From: Pseudomonas sp. UBA1879
Lineage (GTDB): Bacteria; Pseudomonadota; Gammaproteobacteria; Pseudomonadales; Pseudomonadaceae
Reading direction: 5' to 3'
Assembly: GCF_002338065.1 (NCBI RefSeq)
Contig: NZ_DDHJ01000017.1
Coordinates: 136,944-200,943, forward strand
DNA length: 64,000 bases
Shown: positions 23,222 through 33,885 of the stretch, piece after piece
How the letters are laid out: each line of letters starts with the position of its first letter
Numbering within the stretch: the first letter of the stretch is position 1
Made by a program: the position numbers and the translations under genes
The notes under the pieces: model-generated
The model's database searches: none
What the model saw: the letters and a program-made list of their open reading frames with translations, nothing else
What the model was told of the DNA's origin: nothing

Positions 23222-26200
23222 TTATAACGACGGTTTCTGTGCAGTGCTATCCGAAAAGTCTGAAAGCGTCATACGAAGAAACGTCGCGCAAAATTCGTCG
23301 GGGCGTAAGGGCAGGCTGACGATGTAGCCCTGGATCTGTTCGCAGCCTTCGTCGGTGAGGAACTGCTGCTGTTCGAGGTTTTCGACGCCTTCGGCGATGA
23401 CGGTCAGTTGCATGCTGCGTCCCAGGGCGATGATGGCGCGAACAATCGCGGCATCGTGTGGGTCGTCCGGCAGGCCGCGGACGAAGGACTGGTCGATCTT
23501 GAGGATGTCCAATGGCAGGCGTTTGAGGTAGCTGAGGGACGAATAGCCTGTGCCGAAATCGTCGATGGCCAATTGCACGCCGAGTTTTTTCAGCCGATGC
23601 AGGACGGAGAGCGCTTCTTCAGTCTGGGACATGATGAAGTTTTCGGTGATCTCCAGTTGCAGGCAGCCGGGTTGGAGGGCGTATTGGTGGAGCAGGTTTT
23701 CGATGCGGGTCACCAGATTCGGTTGTCGCAGTTGCGCACCCGCAAGGTTCACCGAGAGGGGGCCGAAAACGTCGTAGGCCTGGTTCCACTGGTGAAGCTG
23801 CTCACACGCTTGCTCCAATACCCACTCTCCGATCTGTAGGATCATGCCGTTCTCTTCTGCCAGAGGAATGAACCGCTCAGGTGGAACCTCTCCAAAAGTA
23901 GGGTGAGTCCAGCGGATAAGCGCTTCGGCGCCGACCAATCGTTGTGTAAGCAAACTGATTTTTGGCTGGTAGGAAAGCGTGAGCTCGTTGCGCTCTATGG
24001 CCCGCCGCAATTCGTGTTCCAGTGCGATGCGCTCGCTGGCTTGGGCTGTAAGGTCACGGGTGTAGCTTTCGACGCGGTTGCGGCCTTTGGCCTTGGAGCG
24101 GTACATCGCTGCGTCAGCGTTTTTGATAAGAGTCGCCACATCGGCGCCGTCTGATGGGAACAATGCGGTGCCAATACTGGTACTGATAAAGAACTCGTGC
24201 TCGCCGGCCTGGAAGGGTGCTGAGAAGCTGTTGAGCAGTTTGGTGGCGATCGCTTCTGCATCGCTGTCTGTGTGCAGGCCAGGGAGCAAAATAATGAATT
24301 CGTCACCCCCGAGTCGCGCGACAGTGTCGATGTCGCGAAGGTTATCTTTCAGCCGCTGGGCGATGCCTTTGAGCAGCAAGTCGCCCACCGGGTGCCCCAG
24401 GCTGTCGTTGATGTGCTTGAAACGATCCAGGTCGAGAAATAGCACTGCGCCAAGACTGTTGGCGGCTTTGCTGTGCGTTAACGCGGTATGTAGCCGACTT
24501 TCGAACAACGTGCGGTTTGGCAGACCCGTTAGCGGATCGTGATGCGCTTGATAGTCCAGACGTGCTTGAGCCTGTTTCAGGCTGGAAATGTCGGCGAAAA
24601 CGGCCACGAAGTGGGTAATGAATCTGTCCCGATTCCGCACGGCGCTGATCGTCAGCCAGCTGGGGTAGATCTCGCCATTCTTTCGACGATTGCTGATCTC
24701 GCCCTGCCAATGACCTTCTGCGGTCAGCTGATACCACATGGCAGCGTAAAACGCGCTGTCGTGCAGTCCCGAGGCCAGGAGGCGCGGCGTTTCCCCGAGT
24801 GCTTCGCCCTCGCTGTAGCCGGTGATTTCGCTGAAGGCGCGGTTGACGGCGTTGATCCGCTGACGGGTGTCAGTGATCAATACGCCCTCAGCCGTGCTCT
24901 CGAAAACGGTCGCGGCCAGTTGCAGTTTTTCCTGCATCTGGTGGCGCTCGGTAATGTCGCGGGCGATGGTCAGCATGCAGTCTTCGCCGCCAATGGGCAG
25001 AGGGCGCGACGATATTTCGCACAGCCGTATTTGACCGTCCCTACGGCGAATATGGCTGGTGAAGTCTTTGACGAAGCCGTCGCGCGCGAGCTGCTCAAGC
25101 AATTGCTGGCGTTCATTGAGGTCGACCCAGATTCCGAGGTCCAGCGTGGTCCGATCCAGAGACAGCGAGCTGTGGTAACCCGTGATTCGGCTGAAACCGT
25201 CATTGATTTCCACCAGCAGCCCATCGCTTTGCCGCGAGATCAGCAAGCCGTCGGGGGACGAGTGGAAGGCTTTGGCGAATTTTTCCTCGGACAGTTGCAG
25301 CTGTTGCTGGGCCTCTTTCAGCGGGGTGATGTCACGCACGACCACAACCACTGCGGGAGTGGAGTCCAGATCGAAGGGCTCAGCTGACAGCAGACCGGTA
25401 AACGTGTGGCCGTTGCTTCGGCGGAACGGCATTTCCAGATTGCGAATGCTGCCCTTTTGCAAGCGCTGCAAAAGGCTCGGGCCAATGTCAGGGATGCCCC
25501 AAATGTCGAGTTCACTCGGTGTCCGACCCACAATTTGGTCAGCGGTGAGACCGATCTGTTCGACGAACGCCTGGTTCGCTTCCAGGAAACACCCGTCAGA
25601 CAATCGCGCAATCACCAGAATGTCCGGGCATTGAGCGAACACCGAGGCGAACTTTTCCTCGGATTGACGCAGCGCTTCTTCTGTTTGTTTCGCCTCTGTG
25701 ATGTCGATCATCAGACCGCGCATGACCGGATCCTGGCCGTAAGCAATCAGCGTCACGATGTCGCGAATCCACAGGGTTCTACCGTCGGCGCTGATTACCC
25801 GGTAATCGAGGCTGTGGTCGTTACCCAATTTGGTCTGGACGTCACAGTAGGCCTCGGCAGCGTCCAGATCGGCTGGGTGAACGATGCTGCGCCAGAATCC
25901 GGGTCTCAGCCATTGATGGAGCGGGTAGCCAAGCAAATTCTCTGCATGAGGGGAAACATAGTTGTACGAATAGTCTTGGGTGTTGGCTTCCCACGCGATG
26001 GCCGACAGGCTCTCGATCATCCCTCGATAATGGTATTCGCTGCTTCGCAGTTCCTGCTCCAACGCTACACGGCGAGCGATTTCCGAGCTGAGGCGGCGGT
26101 TGATGCGCACAACGATGAGCAAAATCGTGGAAAGCAACACCAGCCCCGGAAGCCCATACAACACAAAATCCCGCCAGAATCTTGGAGGGTCGGGGACAGG

Positions 26201-26467
26201 GCGGGGCGACGTTGCCTGGTCGTCACTTGCGTCATGCACCTCGGCATAGGCCAAAACCTGAGCAGAACGGACGTCAAAGCGTTGAAAGACATCGTCTCCA
26301 AGACCGATGCCGGTAGAACGCTCAATATCCGGCGAAGCAGTGTCCGTACTTTGCATTGATCCCTCATGCAAGCTCGGCCAGGTTGTCTCAGTTTGGGAAA
26401 GAATCTGAGCATCGACGTTCGTCGACCCTATCAAGCACATGAAAGCAATGGCCGGCATCCAAAACAT
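23222..26467 (-). CDS. rmcA: RmcA-like PAS-GGDEF-EAL cyclic-di-GMP protein
   Basis: A 1081-residue membrane signalling protein. It has a signal-like N-terminus (MFWMPAIAFMCLIGSTNVDA), only about 80 periplasmic residues, one membrane helix (about 101-121), and four PAS-like domains (starting about 142, 275, 395 and 515). These are followed by GGDEF with intact LGGDEF near residue 720 and EAL with intact EALIRW near 848. Position next to rpoD and a CAU tRNA matches P. aeruginosa rmcA (PA0575), a redox-sensing phosphodiesterase. That protein is longer, with a periplasmic binding-protein-like sensor that is missing here. I chose the ATG at 26467 with GAGG upstream over a start at 26563, which would run into the rpoD terminator. 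Confidence 0.87.
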   Translation of the reverse strand: MFWMPAIAFMCLIGSTNVDAQILSQTETTWPSLHEGSMQSTDTASPDIERSTGIGLGDDVFQRFDVRSAQVLAYAEVHDASDDQATSPRPVPDPPRFWRDFVLYGLPGLVLLSTILLIVVRINRRLSSEIARRVALEQELRSSEYHYRGMIESLSAIAWEANTQDYSYNYVSPHAENLLGYPLHQWLRPGFWRSIVHPADLDAAEAYCDVQTKLGNDHSLDYRVISADGRTLWIRDIVTLIAYGQDPVMRGLMIDITEAKQTEEALRQSEEKFASVFAQCPDILVIARLSDGCFLEANQAFVEQIGLTADQIVGRTPSELDIWGIPDIGPSLLQRLQKGSIRNLEMPFRRSNGHTFTGLLSAEPFDLDSTPAVVVVVRDITPLKEAQQQLQLSEEKFAKAFHSSPDGLLISRQSDGLLVEINDGFSRITGYHSSLSLDRTTLDLGIWVDLNERQQLLEQLARDGFVKDFTSHIRRRDGQIRLCEISSRPLPIGGEDCMLTIARDITERHQMQEKLQLAATVFESTAEGVLITDTRQRINAVNRAFSEITGYSEGEALGETPRLLASGLHDSAFYAAMWYQLTAEGHWQGEISNRRKNGEIYPSWLTISAVRNRDRFITHFVAVFADISSLKQAQARLDYQAHHDPLTGLPNRTLFESRLHTALTHSKAANSLGAVLFLDLDRFKHINDSLGHPVGDLLLKGIAQRLKDNLRDIDTVARLGGDEFIILLPGLHTDSDAEAIATKLLNSFSAPFQAGEHEFFISTSIGTALFPSDGADVATLIKNADAAMYRSKAKGRNRVESYTRDLTAQASERIALEHELRRAIERNELTLSYQPKISLLTQRLVGAEALIRWTHPTFGEVPPERFIPLAEENGMILQIGEWVLEQACEQLHQWNQAYDVFGPLSVNLAGAQLRQPNLVTRIENLLHQYALQPGCLQLEITENFIMSQTEEALSVLHRLKKLGVQLAIDDFGTGYSSLSYLKRLPLDILKIDQSFVRGLPDDPHDAAIVRAIIALGRSMQLTVIAEGVENLEQQQFLTDEGCEQIQGYIVSLPLRPDEFCATFLRMTLSDFSDSTAQKPSL

Positions 26468-26562
26468 GGCAGCCTCATTCCGTCGCAGCGTTAAGAATGT
26501 TTCGAGTGTAGCTGCGCTAAGAGGAGGTGGCACACTGCCGATTTCTTGTTCGCTGAAACGCA

Positions 26563-26589
26563 AAAACCCCCGGCATGGCCGGGGGTTTT
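26563..26589 (-). terminator. rpoD terminator
   Basis: AAAACCCCCGGC-ATG-GCCGGGGGTTTT gives a perfect twelve-pair stem, 18 bases after the rpoD stop. T-rich tails lie on both sides. Confidence 0.92.
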
Positions 26590-26607
26590 GTTTTTAACGC
26601 GTGTTGC

Positions 26608-28455
<1,848 letters not shown>

Positions 28456-28522
28456 AACACCCTATCCACTGAAGGTCTTGGCGGGCAAAAAACAAGCCGA
28501 GGATTATACCCGAGCTAGGACC

Positions 28523-30493
28523 TCACGCGCCAGTTGAGGTCGGGGTTTGTGCAGGAACTTTGCGATTTAACAGGTTGAGTAGCTGTACTTTTTCCTCAGC
28601 ACTCAGACCGGTCTGCCGTTCCTTCCTGATCAATTGATCGAGACTTCGCTCGCGTTGGCGGGCGGACAAGCTAGTTATAGTGTCGAAAAACTGTTGTTCA
28701 AGGTTATCGGCCGAGATCAGCCATTCCTTTTCCGCCAGTTGTCGTAATAATCGTCCTTGATCGGTTCCGTGCCAGCGTGCGATCAGTTGCAGGGACCGCA
28801 GCTTCGGATTTTTTTGCAGCGCTTCGAGTAGTGCGACCAGCAACTGCGAGTAAACGTTGTCTTCGGCCGCGAAATGGCTGGTGTCCTCCACCTTCTGCGA
28901 CAGGTCCGGGTGATGGAGCAAAGTCCGGAGGGCTGTCAGTGTCGGTGGTTCGACCGTCGCCGGGGTGCGCGGGGCGCGAGGTTCAAAGTCCGGCCGCTTG
29001 CCGTTCTTGTCCCACTTCTTGCCTTTGTCCCACGGCTTTTTTTCCCATTTCTTCTGCTGGCCGCCTGATGAGTTGGGCGTCCATTCTTGCTGTGGTTCGT
29101 AGGCGTCATGCGGCTGGTAATCGCCGTAATCAGGCACTGAATCGTAATCAAACCCCGGGTCGTAAACCGGCGGTGCCTCGGCGGGAGCGCTCTGCACCAG
29201 CTGATTGACCGCGGCGGTGTCCAGCCCGGTGATCTCCTTGAGGCGGCGACGCATCAGCTCCCGAAGGTTGGCGCCCGGCACCTTTTCGATCAGCGGAGCA
29301 GCCAAGGTGACCATATGCGCTTTGCCTTCCAGCGAACGCGGATCGGCTTCTTTGGTCAACTGCTCGAAAAAATAATCCGCCAACGGTTGCGCGTGCTGGT
29401 TGATTCTTGCCTTGAACGCATCGGTGCCTTCGGCGCGTACTAGCGTGTCCGGATCCTCACCTTCTGGCAAAAACAGAAACCGGGCGCGTCGGCCGTCCTG
29501 CAGGCTGGAAAGGGTCGCCTCCAGGGCGCGCCAGGCGGCGTTCCGGCCTGCCTGGTCTCCGTCGAAACAGAACAGCACGTTGGGCACGACGCGGAATAGA
29601 CGTTTCAAGTGCTCTTCGCTGGTGGCCGTGCCCAGTGTCGCAACGGCATTGCGCAGGCCCTGTTGAGCCAGTGCGATGACGTCCATGTAACCTTCGACAA
29701 CGATGATCTCGTCGAGGTTGCGATTGTATTTGCGGGCCTCGAACAGCCCGTACAGCTCCTGACCCTTGTGAAACACGGGTGTTTCAGGCGAGTTCAGATA
29801 TTTCGGCTTGTCATCGCCGAGCACGCGTCCACCGAAGGCAATGACGCGGCCTCGGCTGTCGCGAATGGGGAACATCACCCGATCGCGAAAGCGGTCATAG
29901 CGCTTGCCGGTCTCCGCGTTTTCAATCAGCAGACCTGCATCGATCATGGCCTTCTGCTGAAGCGTGTCGCTGCTCAGATGTTTATAAAGATTGTCCCAGC
30001 CGGGCGGAGCAAACCCCAACCCGAAATCGCGGGCGATTTCACCTGAGAGGCCACGGCCTTTCAGGTAGTCCACTGCTGATTTGCGAGTCGGGTGGCTTTT
30101 CAGCGCAGCCCGGTAGAACTCCGCGGCAGCGGTCAGCAGCGGGTAAAGCGGCGAATCAGTGGGTTGTCTGGGCTTTTGCCCCCTGACGCCCTGTTCGCGG
30201 GGCACTTCCATGCCGGCGGCTTTGGCGAGTTCCTCGACGGCCTGGGGGAAGTCCAGGTTGTCGTGGTCCATGATGAAGCCGAGAGCGTTGCCCCCTGCGC
30301 CGCAACCAAAGCAGTAATAAAACTGTTTGTCGGGGCTGACGCTGAACGACGGTGTCTTTTCTTTATGGAAAGGACAGCAGGCGCTGAAATTCTTGCCGGT
30401 TTTCTTTAATTGAACGCGCGAGCTGACAACGTCGACGATGTCGGTGCGGTTGAGCAGGTCGTCAATAAACCCTTGGGGAATCAGTCCGGCCAT
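28523..30493 (-). CDS. dnaG: DNA primase DnaG
   Basis: A 656-residue primase. The N-terminal zinc finger is CCPFHKEKTPSF with YYCFGCGAGG, the TOPRIM site reads VVEGYMDVIALAQQG with CFDGDQAGRNAAW, and the C-terminal third is the DnaB-binding domain. Between them (about residues 440-510) lies a long linker, first rich in Asp and Tyr, then a Lys/Trp repeat (KKWEKKPWDKGKKWDKNGK). The protein is longer than the roughly 580 residues of the E. coli enzyme mainly because of this linker. It lies between rpsU and rpoD. Confidence 0.97.
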   Translation of the reverse strand: MAGLIPQGFIDDLLNRTDIVDVVSSRVQLKKTGKNFSACCPFHKEKTPSFSVSPDKQFYYCFGCGAGGNALGFIMDHDNLDFPQAVEELAKAAGMEVPREQGVRGQKPRQPTDSPLYPLLTAAAEFYRAALKSHPTRKSAVDYLKGRGLSGEIARDFGLGFAPPGWDNLYKHLSSDTLQQKAMIDAGLLIENAETGKRYDRFRDRVMFPIRDSRGRVIAFGGRVLGDDKPKYLNSPETPVFHKGQELYGLFEARKYNRNLDEIIVVEGYMDVIALAQQGLRNAVATLGTATSEEHLKRLFRVVPNVLFCFDGDQAGRNAAWRALEATLSSLQDGRRARFLFLPEGEDPDTLVRAEGTDAFKARINQHAQPLADYFFEQLTKEADPRSLEGKAHMVTLAAPLIEKVPGANLRELMRRRLKEITGLDTAAVNQLVQSAPAEAPPVYDPGFDYDSVPDYGDYQPHDAYEPQQEWTPNSSGGQQKKWEKKPWDKGKKWDKNGKRPDFEPRAPRTPATVEPPTLTALRTLLHHPDLSQKVEDTSHFAAEDNVYSQLLVALLEALQKNPKLRSLQLIARWHGTDQGRLLRQLAEKEWLISADNLEQQFFDTITSLSARQRERSLDQLIRKERQTGLSAEEKVQLLNLLNRKVPAQTPTSTGA

Positions 30494-30689
30494 GGCGTTC
30501 TCATCATCAGGCGCCCCGCCAGAAAAATCATGGCGAATCCAAAGCGTAACGACGGTTGCTGGGTCAGTGTAGACGGGTCAACGCTGCCTGAAATCAGGCT
30601 GGAAGAATTCGACGGGGGTGTCTCGGTCGCGAAAGGACGTCGACAGCCTTCGCCTGTCTTGCTTTAAGCGAAATCTGCAACTGCCGACA

Positions 30690-30709
30690 GCCCGGCTTTG
30701 GGGCCGGGC
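30690..30709 (-). terminator. Hairpin in the rpsU-dnaG gap
   Basis: GCCCGGC and GCCGGGC pair around a six-base loop, 30 bases after the rpsU stop, with no T-run. It is at the place of the known partial terminator or processing site that keeps S21 output above that of primase. Nothing else is visible in the 245-base gap. Confidence 0.6.
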
Positions 30710-30738
30710 AAGGCAGAAGCTTGCGACAAACGTCTGTA

Positions 30739-30954
30739 TTAATACAGACGAACGGCGCGGCGCTGTTCGCGCTGAACTTTCTTGGCGTGACGTTTAACGG
30801 CAGCAGCTGCCATACGCTTACGCTTCGAAGTTGGCTTCTCGTAAAATTCGCGGCTACGAACTTCGGCCAGAGTGCCGGCTTTCTCGCAGGAGCGCTTGAA
30901 ACGACGCAGAGCTACGTCGAAGGGTTCATTCTCTTTAACTTTGACGGCTGGCAT
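30739..30954 (-). CDS. rpsU: 30S ribosomal protein S21
   Basis: The 71-residue S21 protein, MPAVKVKENEPFDVALRRFK, with the basic tail RKRMAAAAVKRHAKKVQREQ. It is the first gene of the rpsU-dnaG-rpoD operon and is divergent from tsaD across 191 bases, which must hold both promoters. Confidence 0.98.
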   Translation of the reverse strand: MPAVKVKENEPFDVALRRFKRSCEKAGTLAEVRSREFYEKPTSKRKRMAAAAVKRHAKKVQREQRRAVRLY

Positions 30955-31145
30955 CCAGAGCTACCTTCATTCATTACCGGGGTCGGCGCTCGTACAACAC
31001 TTGTATGAGTACGCCGGTTTTAAGGGTTGCGGATGTTAACCCCTCGGCGCGAGGAATGCAAAGCCTCTGATCGAAAACCGCTAGTCGTGGGCATGAGCGG
31101 CGACTATTATGCGCGCCTTCGAATTCAGCCTCCAAGGCGTGCCCC

Positions 31146-32171
31146 ATGTTAGTACTGGGATTGGAAACTTCTTGCGATGAGACCGGCGTGGCGCTGTATG
31201 ACAGCGAGCGCGGGCTGCTCGCCGATGCATTGTTCAGCCAGATCGATCTGCATCGGGTCTATGGCGGTGTAGTCCCCGAGCTTGCGTCCCGCGATCACGT
31301 GAAACGCATGTTGCCCCTGATTCGTCAGGTGTTGGCCGAGGCCGATTGTGTCACGACCGACATCGACGCGATCGCCTACACCGCAGGCCCCGGTTTGGTC
31401 GGCGCACTGCTGGTGGGTGCGTCCTGTGCCCAGGCGCTGGCCTTCGCGTGGGACATTCCCGCGCTGGGCGTGCATCACATGGAGGGCCATCTTCTCGCGC
31501 CTATGCTGGAGGAGCATCCGCCCGAGTTTCCGTTCGTCGCTTTGTTGGTATCAGGCGGTCACACCCAGCTCGTTCGCGTGGACGGCATCGGCGTCTATGA
31601 GCTGCTGGGTGAAACCCTGGATGACGCTGCGGGGGAGGCCTTCGACAAAACCGCCAAGATGATGGGCTTGAATTACCCCGGCGGGCCTGAGATTTCTCGC
31701 CTGGCGCTTAATGGTGTGCCGGGGCGCTTCACGTTTCCTCGCCCCATGACGGACCGTCCGGGGCTGACGTTCAGCTTCAGCGGCTTGAAAACATCTGCCT
31801 TGAACACCTGGCAGCACTGTCAGAGTGCTGGGGACGACGGCGAGCAAACCCGTTGCGACATTGCGCTGGCCTTCCAGGAGGCGGTGGTGGAGACTTTGAC
31901 CATTAAATGCAAACGCGCCTTGAAGCAGGCAGGCATGCAGCGCCTGGTGATCGCCGGTGGCGTGAGTGCAAATAAGGCACTGCGTCACTCCTTGGAGCAG
32001 ATGCTCAACGGCATCGGCGGCAATGTGTATTACGCGCGTCCAGAGTTTTGCACGGATAACGGCGCGATGATCGCGTTCGCAGGCTGTCAGCGATTGCAGG
32101 CGGGGCAGAAAGAGGGGCTGAGCATCAGCGTTCAGGCGCGCTGGCCGATGGAGCAATTGCCGGGTCTATAA
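31146..32171 (+). CDS. tsaD: TsaD, tRNA N6-threonylcarbamoyladenosine synthesis protein
   Basis: A 341-residue Kae1/TsaD protein. The metal-binding histidines are in HHMEGHLLAP, the ATPase-fold segments in LGLETSCDETGVAL and LLVSGGHTQLV, and the C-terminal motif in CTDNGAMIAFAG. With TsaB and TsaE it transfers threonylcarbamoyl to A37 of ANN-decoding tRNAs. A -10-like TATTAT (31105-31110) stands 36 bases before the ATG. The gene ends in a terminator facing plsY. Confidence 0.97.
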   Translation: MLVLGLETSCDETGVALYDSERGLLADALFSQIDLHRVYGGVVPELASRDHVKRMLPLIRQVLAEADCVTTDIDAIAYTAGPGLVGALLVGASCAQALAFAWDIPALGVHHMEGHLLAPMLEEHPPEFPFVALLVSGGHTQLVRVDGIGVYELLGETLDDAAGEAFDKTAKMMGLNYPGGPEISRLALNGVPGRFTFPRPMTDRPGLTFSFSGLKTSALNTWQHCQSAGDDGEQTRCDIALAFQEAVVETLTIKCKRALKQAGMQRLVIAGGVSANKALRHSLEQMLNGIGGNVYYARPEFCTDNGAMIAFAGCQRLQAGQKEGLSISVQARWPMEQLPGL

Positions 32172-32193
32172 AGGCTGCAGATGTGGATAAAAG

Positions 32194-32214
32194 AAGGCTC
32201 GGTTGAGCCTTTTT
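32194..32214 (+). terminator. tsaD terminator
   Basis: AAGGCTC-GGTT-GAGCCTT with a T-run, 22 bases after the tsaD stop. The A-run on the other side may let it serve plsY as well. Confidence 0.85.
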
Positions 32215-32226
32215 CACCTTTTGCAT

Positions 32227-32796
32227 TCAGAAATGCCGTTCGCGTCCGGCATGGAGGTCGCGTAGATTGCCGCGGTGGCGCCAGACGATCAGCAGTGTCA
32301 ACACGCTCATGGGCACCAGCGCGTGGGGCTCTTGCCAGGCGAGTAGCGGCAGGGTCAGAGGCGTAGCGATCAATGAAGCGAGTGAACTGGTGCGGGTAAG
32401 GTAAAACGTCAGCAGCCACGCAACAATCGCCAGCAGCGCAGCAGGTGGATACAGACCCAGCAGCATACCGGCCGCTGTTGCGACGCCTTTGCCCCCCTTG
32501 AAACGGAAGTACAGCGGAAACAGATGGCCGAGTACGGCGTACAGCCCGATCCAGGCTTGTTGGCGAGGGTCCAATCCCGCCCAGCTGGCGAGCAGCACGG
32601 GGATCATCCCTTTGCAGACATCGCCGATCAGGGTCAGGATAGCGAGCTTCTTGCCCGCCAGGCGTAGCATGTTGGTGGCGCCCGCGTTGCCCGAGCCACT
32701 GGCGCGTGGGTCAGGGCTACCGGTCAGACGGCTGAGCAGGATGGCGAAGGACAGCGAGCCGAGCAGGTAGGCGAAAAGTGCCAGTAACCAAAACAT
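32227..32796 (-). CDS. plsY: PlsY, acyl-phosphate glycerol-3-phosphate acyltransferase
   Basis: A 189-residue integral membrane enzyme with about six helices. The conserved loops are SGNAGATNMLR, LGHLFPLYFRFKGGKGVATAAGM and the C-terminal WRHRGNLRDLHAGRE. PlsY moves acyl groups from acyl phosphate to glycerol 3-phosphate in phospholipid synthesis. I chose the ATG at 32796 (MFWLLALFAYLLGS); the ATG 9 bases upstream touches GGA and leaves no room for a ribosome site. Confidence 0.95.
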   Translation of the reverse strand: MFWLLALFAYLLGSLSFAILLSRLTGSPDPRASGSGNAGATNMLRLAGKKLAILTLIGDVCKGMIPVLLASWAGLDPRQQAWIGLYAVLGHLFPLYFRFKGGKGVATAAGMLLGLYPPAALLAIVAWLLTFYLTRTSSLASLIATPLTLPLLAWQEPHALVPMSVLTLLIVWRHRGNLRDLHAGRERHF

Positions 32797-32870
32797 GCTA
32801 ACCATTCCGGGCGGGGATGCCCTGATTCTAACGGCGCATCGCGCCCTTGTCGTGCAGCGGAGAGAAAGGC

Positions 32871-33224
32871 TTGGACAGAGTTTTCATTGAGGGTCTGGAG
32901 GTCGATACGGTCATCGGTGCCTACGACTGGGAGCGCGGCATTCGTCAGTGCCTGCGACTGGACCTGAGTTTTGCCTGGGACAATCGACCCGCTGCCGCAG
33001 GCGATGACTTGAGCAAAGCACTCGACTACGCCAGCGTCTCTGCGCGCATTCAGGCATTTGCCGAGATTTCGCAGTTTCAACTGGTCGAAACCTTCGCCGA
33101 GCGCCTGGCGGAGGTGTTGATGAATGAATTCGACATCCCTTGGCTGCACCTGAAACTCACCAAACCCGGAGCCGTGTCGGCGGCCAAAGGCGTGGGCGTG
33201 GAGATCGAGCGCGGATGCCGCTGA
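32871..33224 (+). CDS. folB: Dihydroneopterin aldolase
   Basis: A 117-residue FolB. DRVFIEGLEVDTVIGAYDWER opens the domain, and LVETFAERLAEVLM and LKLTKPGAV are family segments with the catalytic lysine. It makes 6-hydroxymethyl-dihydropterin in folate synthesis. The start is TTG at 32871, preceded by GGAGAGAAAGG; no ATG fits. The end overlaps folK by 10 bases, so the next two steps of the pathway are coupled. Confidence 0.93.
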   Translation: MDRVFIEGLEVDTVIGAYDWERGIRQCLRLDLSFAWDNRPAAAGDDLSKALDYASVSARIQAFAEISQFQLVETFAERLAEVLMNEFDIPWLHLKLTKPGAVSAAKGVGVEIERGCR

Positions 33225-33742
33225 CACGGATTTTCCTCGGTCTGGGGAGCAACATTGATCGCCATCGGCACCTGTGCTCAGGGCTCGACACGCTGGCTGG
33301 CTTTCTTACGGACATGTCTTGTTCGCCGGTGTTCGAGAGCCTCCCGGTGGGGATCAAGAGCGGGCCGTTTATCAATCTGGTGGTGTCGGCGCTCACGGAC
33401 TTGCCACTGCTCGAGCTGGACCGTCGCCTGAAACTCATCGAAGCCGATAACGGTCGTTATGCACCGGATCGTAAAGGGCTGCCGCTGGATATCGACGTGC
33501 TGTTGTATGGCGAGCAGGTGGGCAATTTCGACGGGCTGGTGTTGCCCCGCGCCGAGATACTCAAGAATGCGTTCGTGCTGTGGCCGCTGTCGCTGATTGC
33601 GCCAGAAAAAGTCCATCCGGAAGTGGGAATGACGTTCGCCACTTTGTGGGAAGCGTCGCAAATCGAGCAGCAGCTGTGGCCGGTGGCGTTCGAGTGGCAG
33701 GGTCAGCCACTGACCCCGGATACGATGCTGCCTCCCCTCTAG
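33215..33742 (+). CDS. folK: 6-hydroxymethyl-dihydropterin pyrophosphokinase
   Basis: A 175-residue HPPK. It opens with MPLTRIFLGLGSNIDRHRHL, and the signature DRKGLPLDIDVLLYG matches the family pattern with the two Mg-binding aspartates. It phosphorylates the FolB product for folate synthesis. The chosen ATG lies inside folB; the longer in-frame opening only covers folB sequence. Confidence 0.93.
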   Translation: MPLTRIFLGLGSNIDRHRHLCSGLDTLAGFLTDMSCSPVFESLPVGIKSGPFINLVVSALTDLPLLELDRRLKLIEADNGRYAPDRKGLPLDIDVLLYGEQVGNFDGLVLPRAEILKNAFVLWPLSLIAPEKVHPEVGMTFATLWEASQIEQQLWPVAFEWQGQPLTPDTMLPPL

Positions 33743-33868
33743 GCGCGTGGCTTGTCCCGCGAGCGGCGACGTAGTCGTCGTAAATTCGACAGGTGCGGTG
33801 TGACAGGCAGAGCACATTCGCTGGTTTACGACGGGGTCCCCGCCGGTCGCGGGACAAGCCGTGCGCCT
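33741..33868. repeat. Large inverted REP-like pair between folK and cca
   Basis: GGCGCGTGGCTTGTCCCGCGA near 33742-33762 is mirrored by TCGCGGGACAAGCC at 33847-33860 and GTGCGCCT beyond it, with a second mirrored piece (GTCGTCGTAAA / TTTACGACGG). This is a different REP family from the CTCCCACAG type. It also lies where convergent transcripts must end. Confidence 0.75.
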
Positions 33869-33885
33869 ACAGAGTGTGTGTCACG

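Noticed and set aside
30410..30667. Open frame of 85 codons between dnaG and rpsU on the plus strand
   Set aside because: It overlaps the dnaG start and lacks a ribosome site; composition is that of non-coding DNA.
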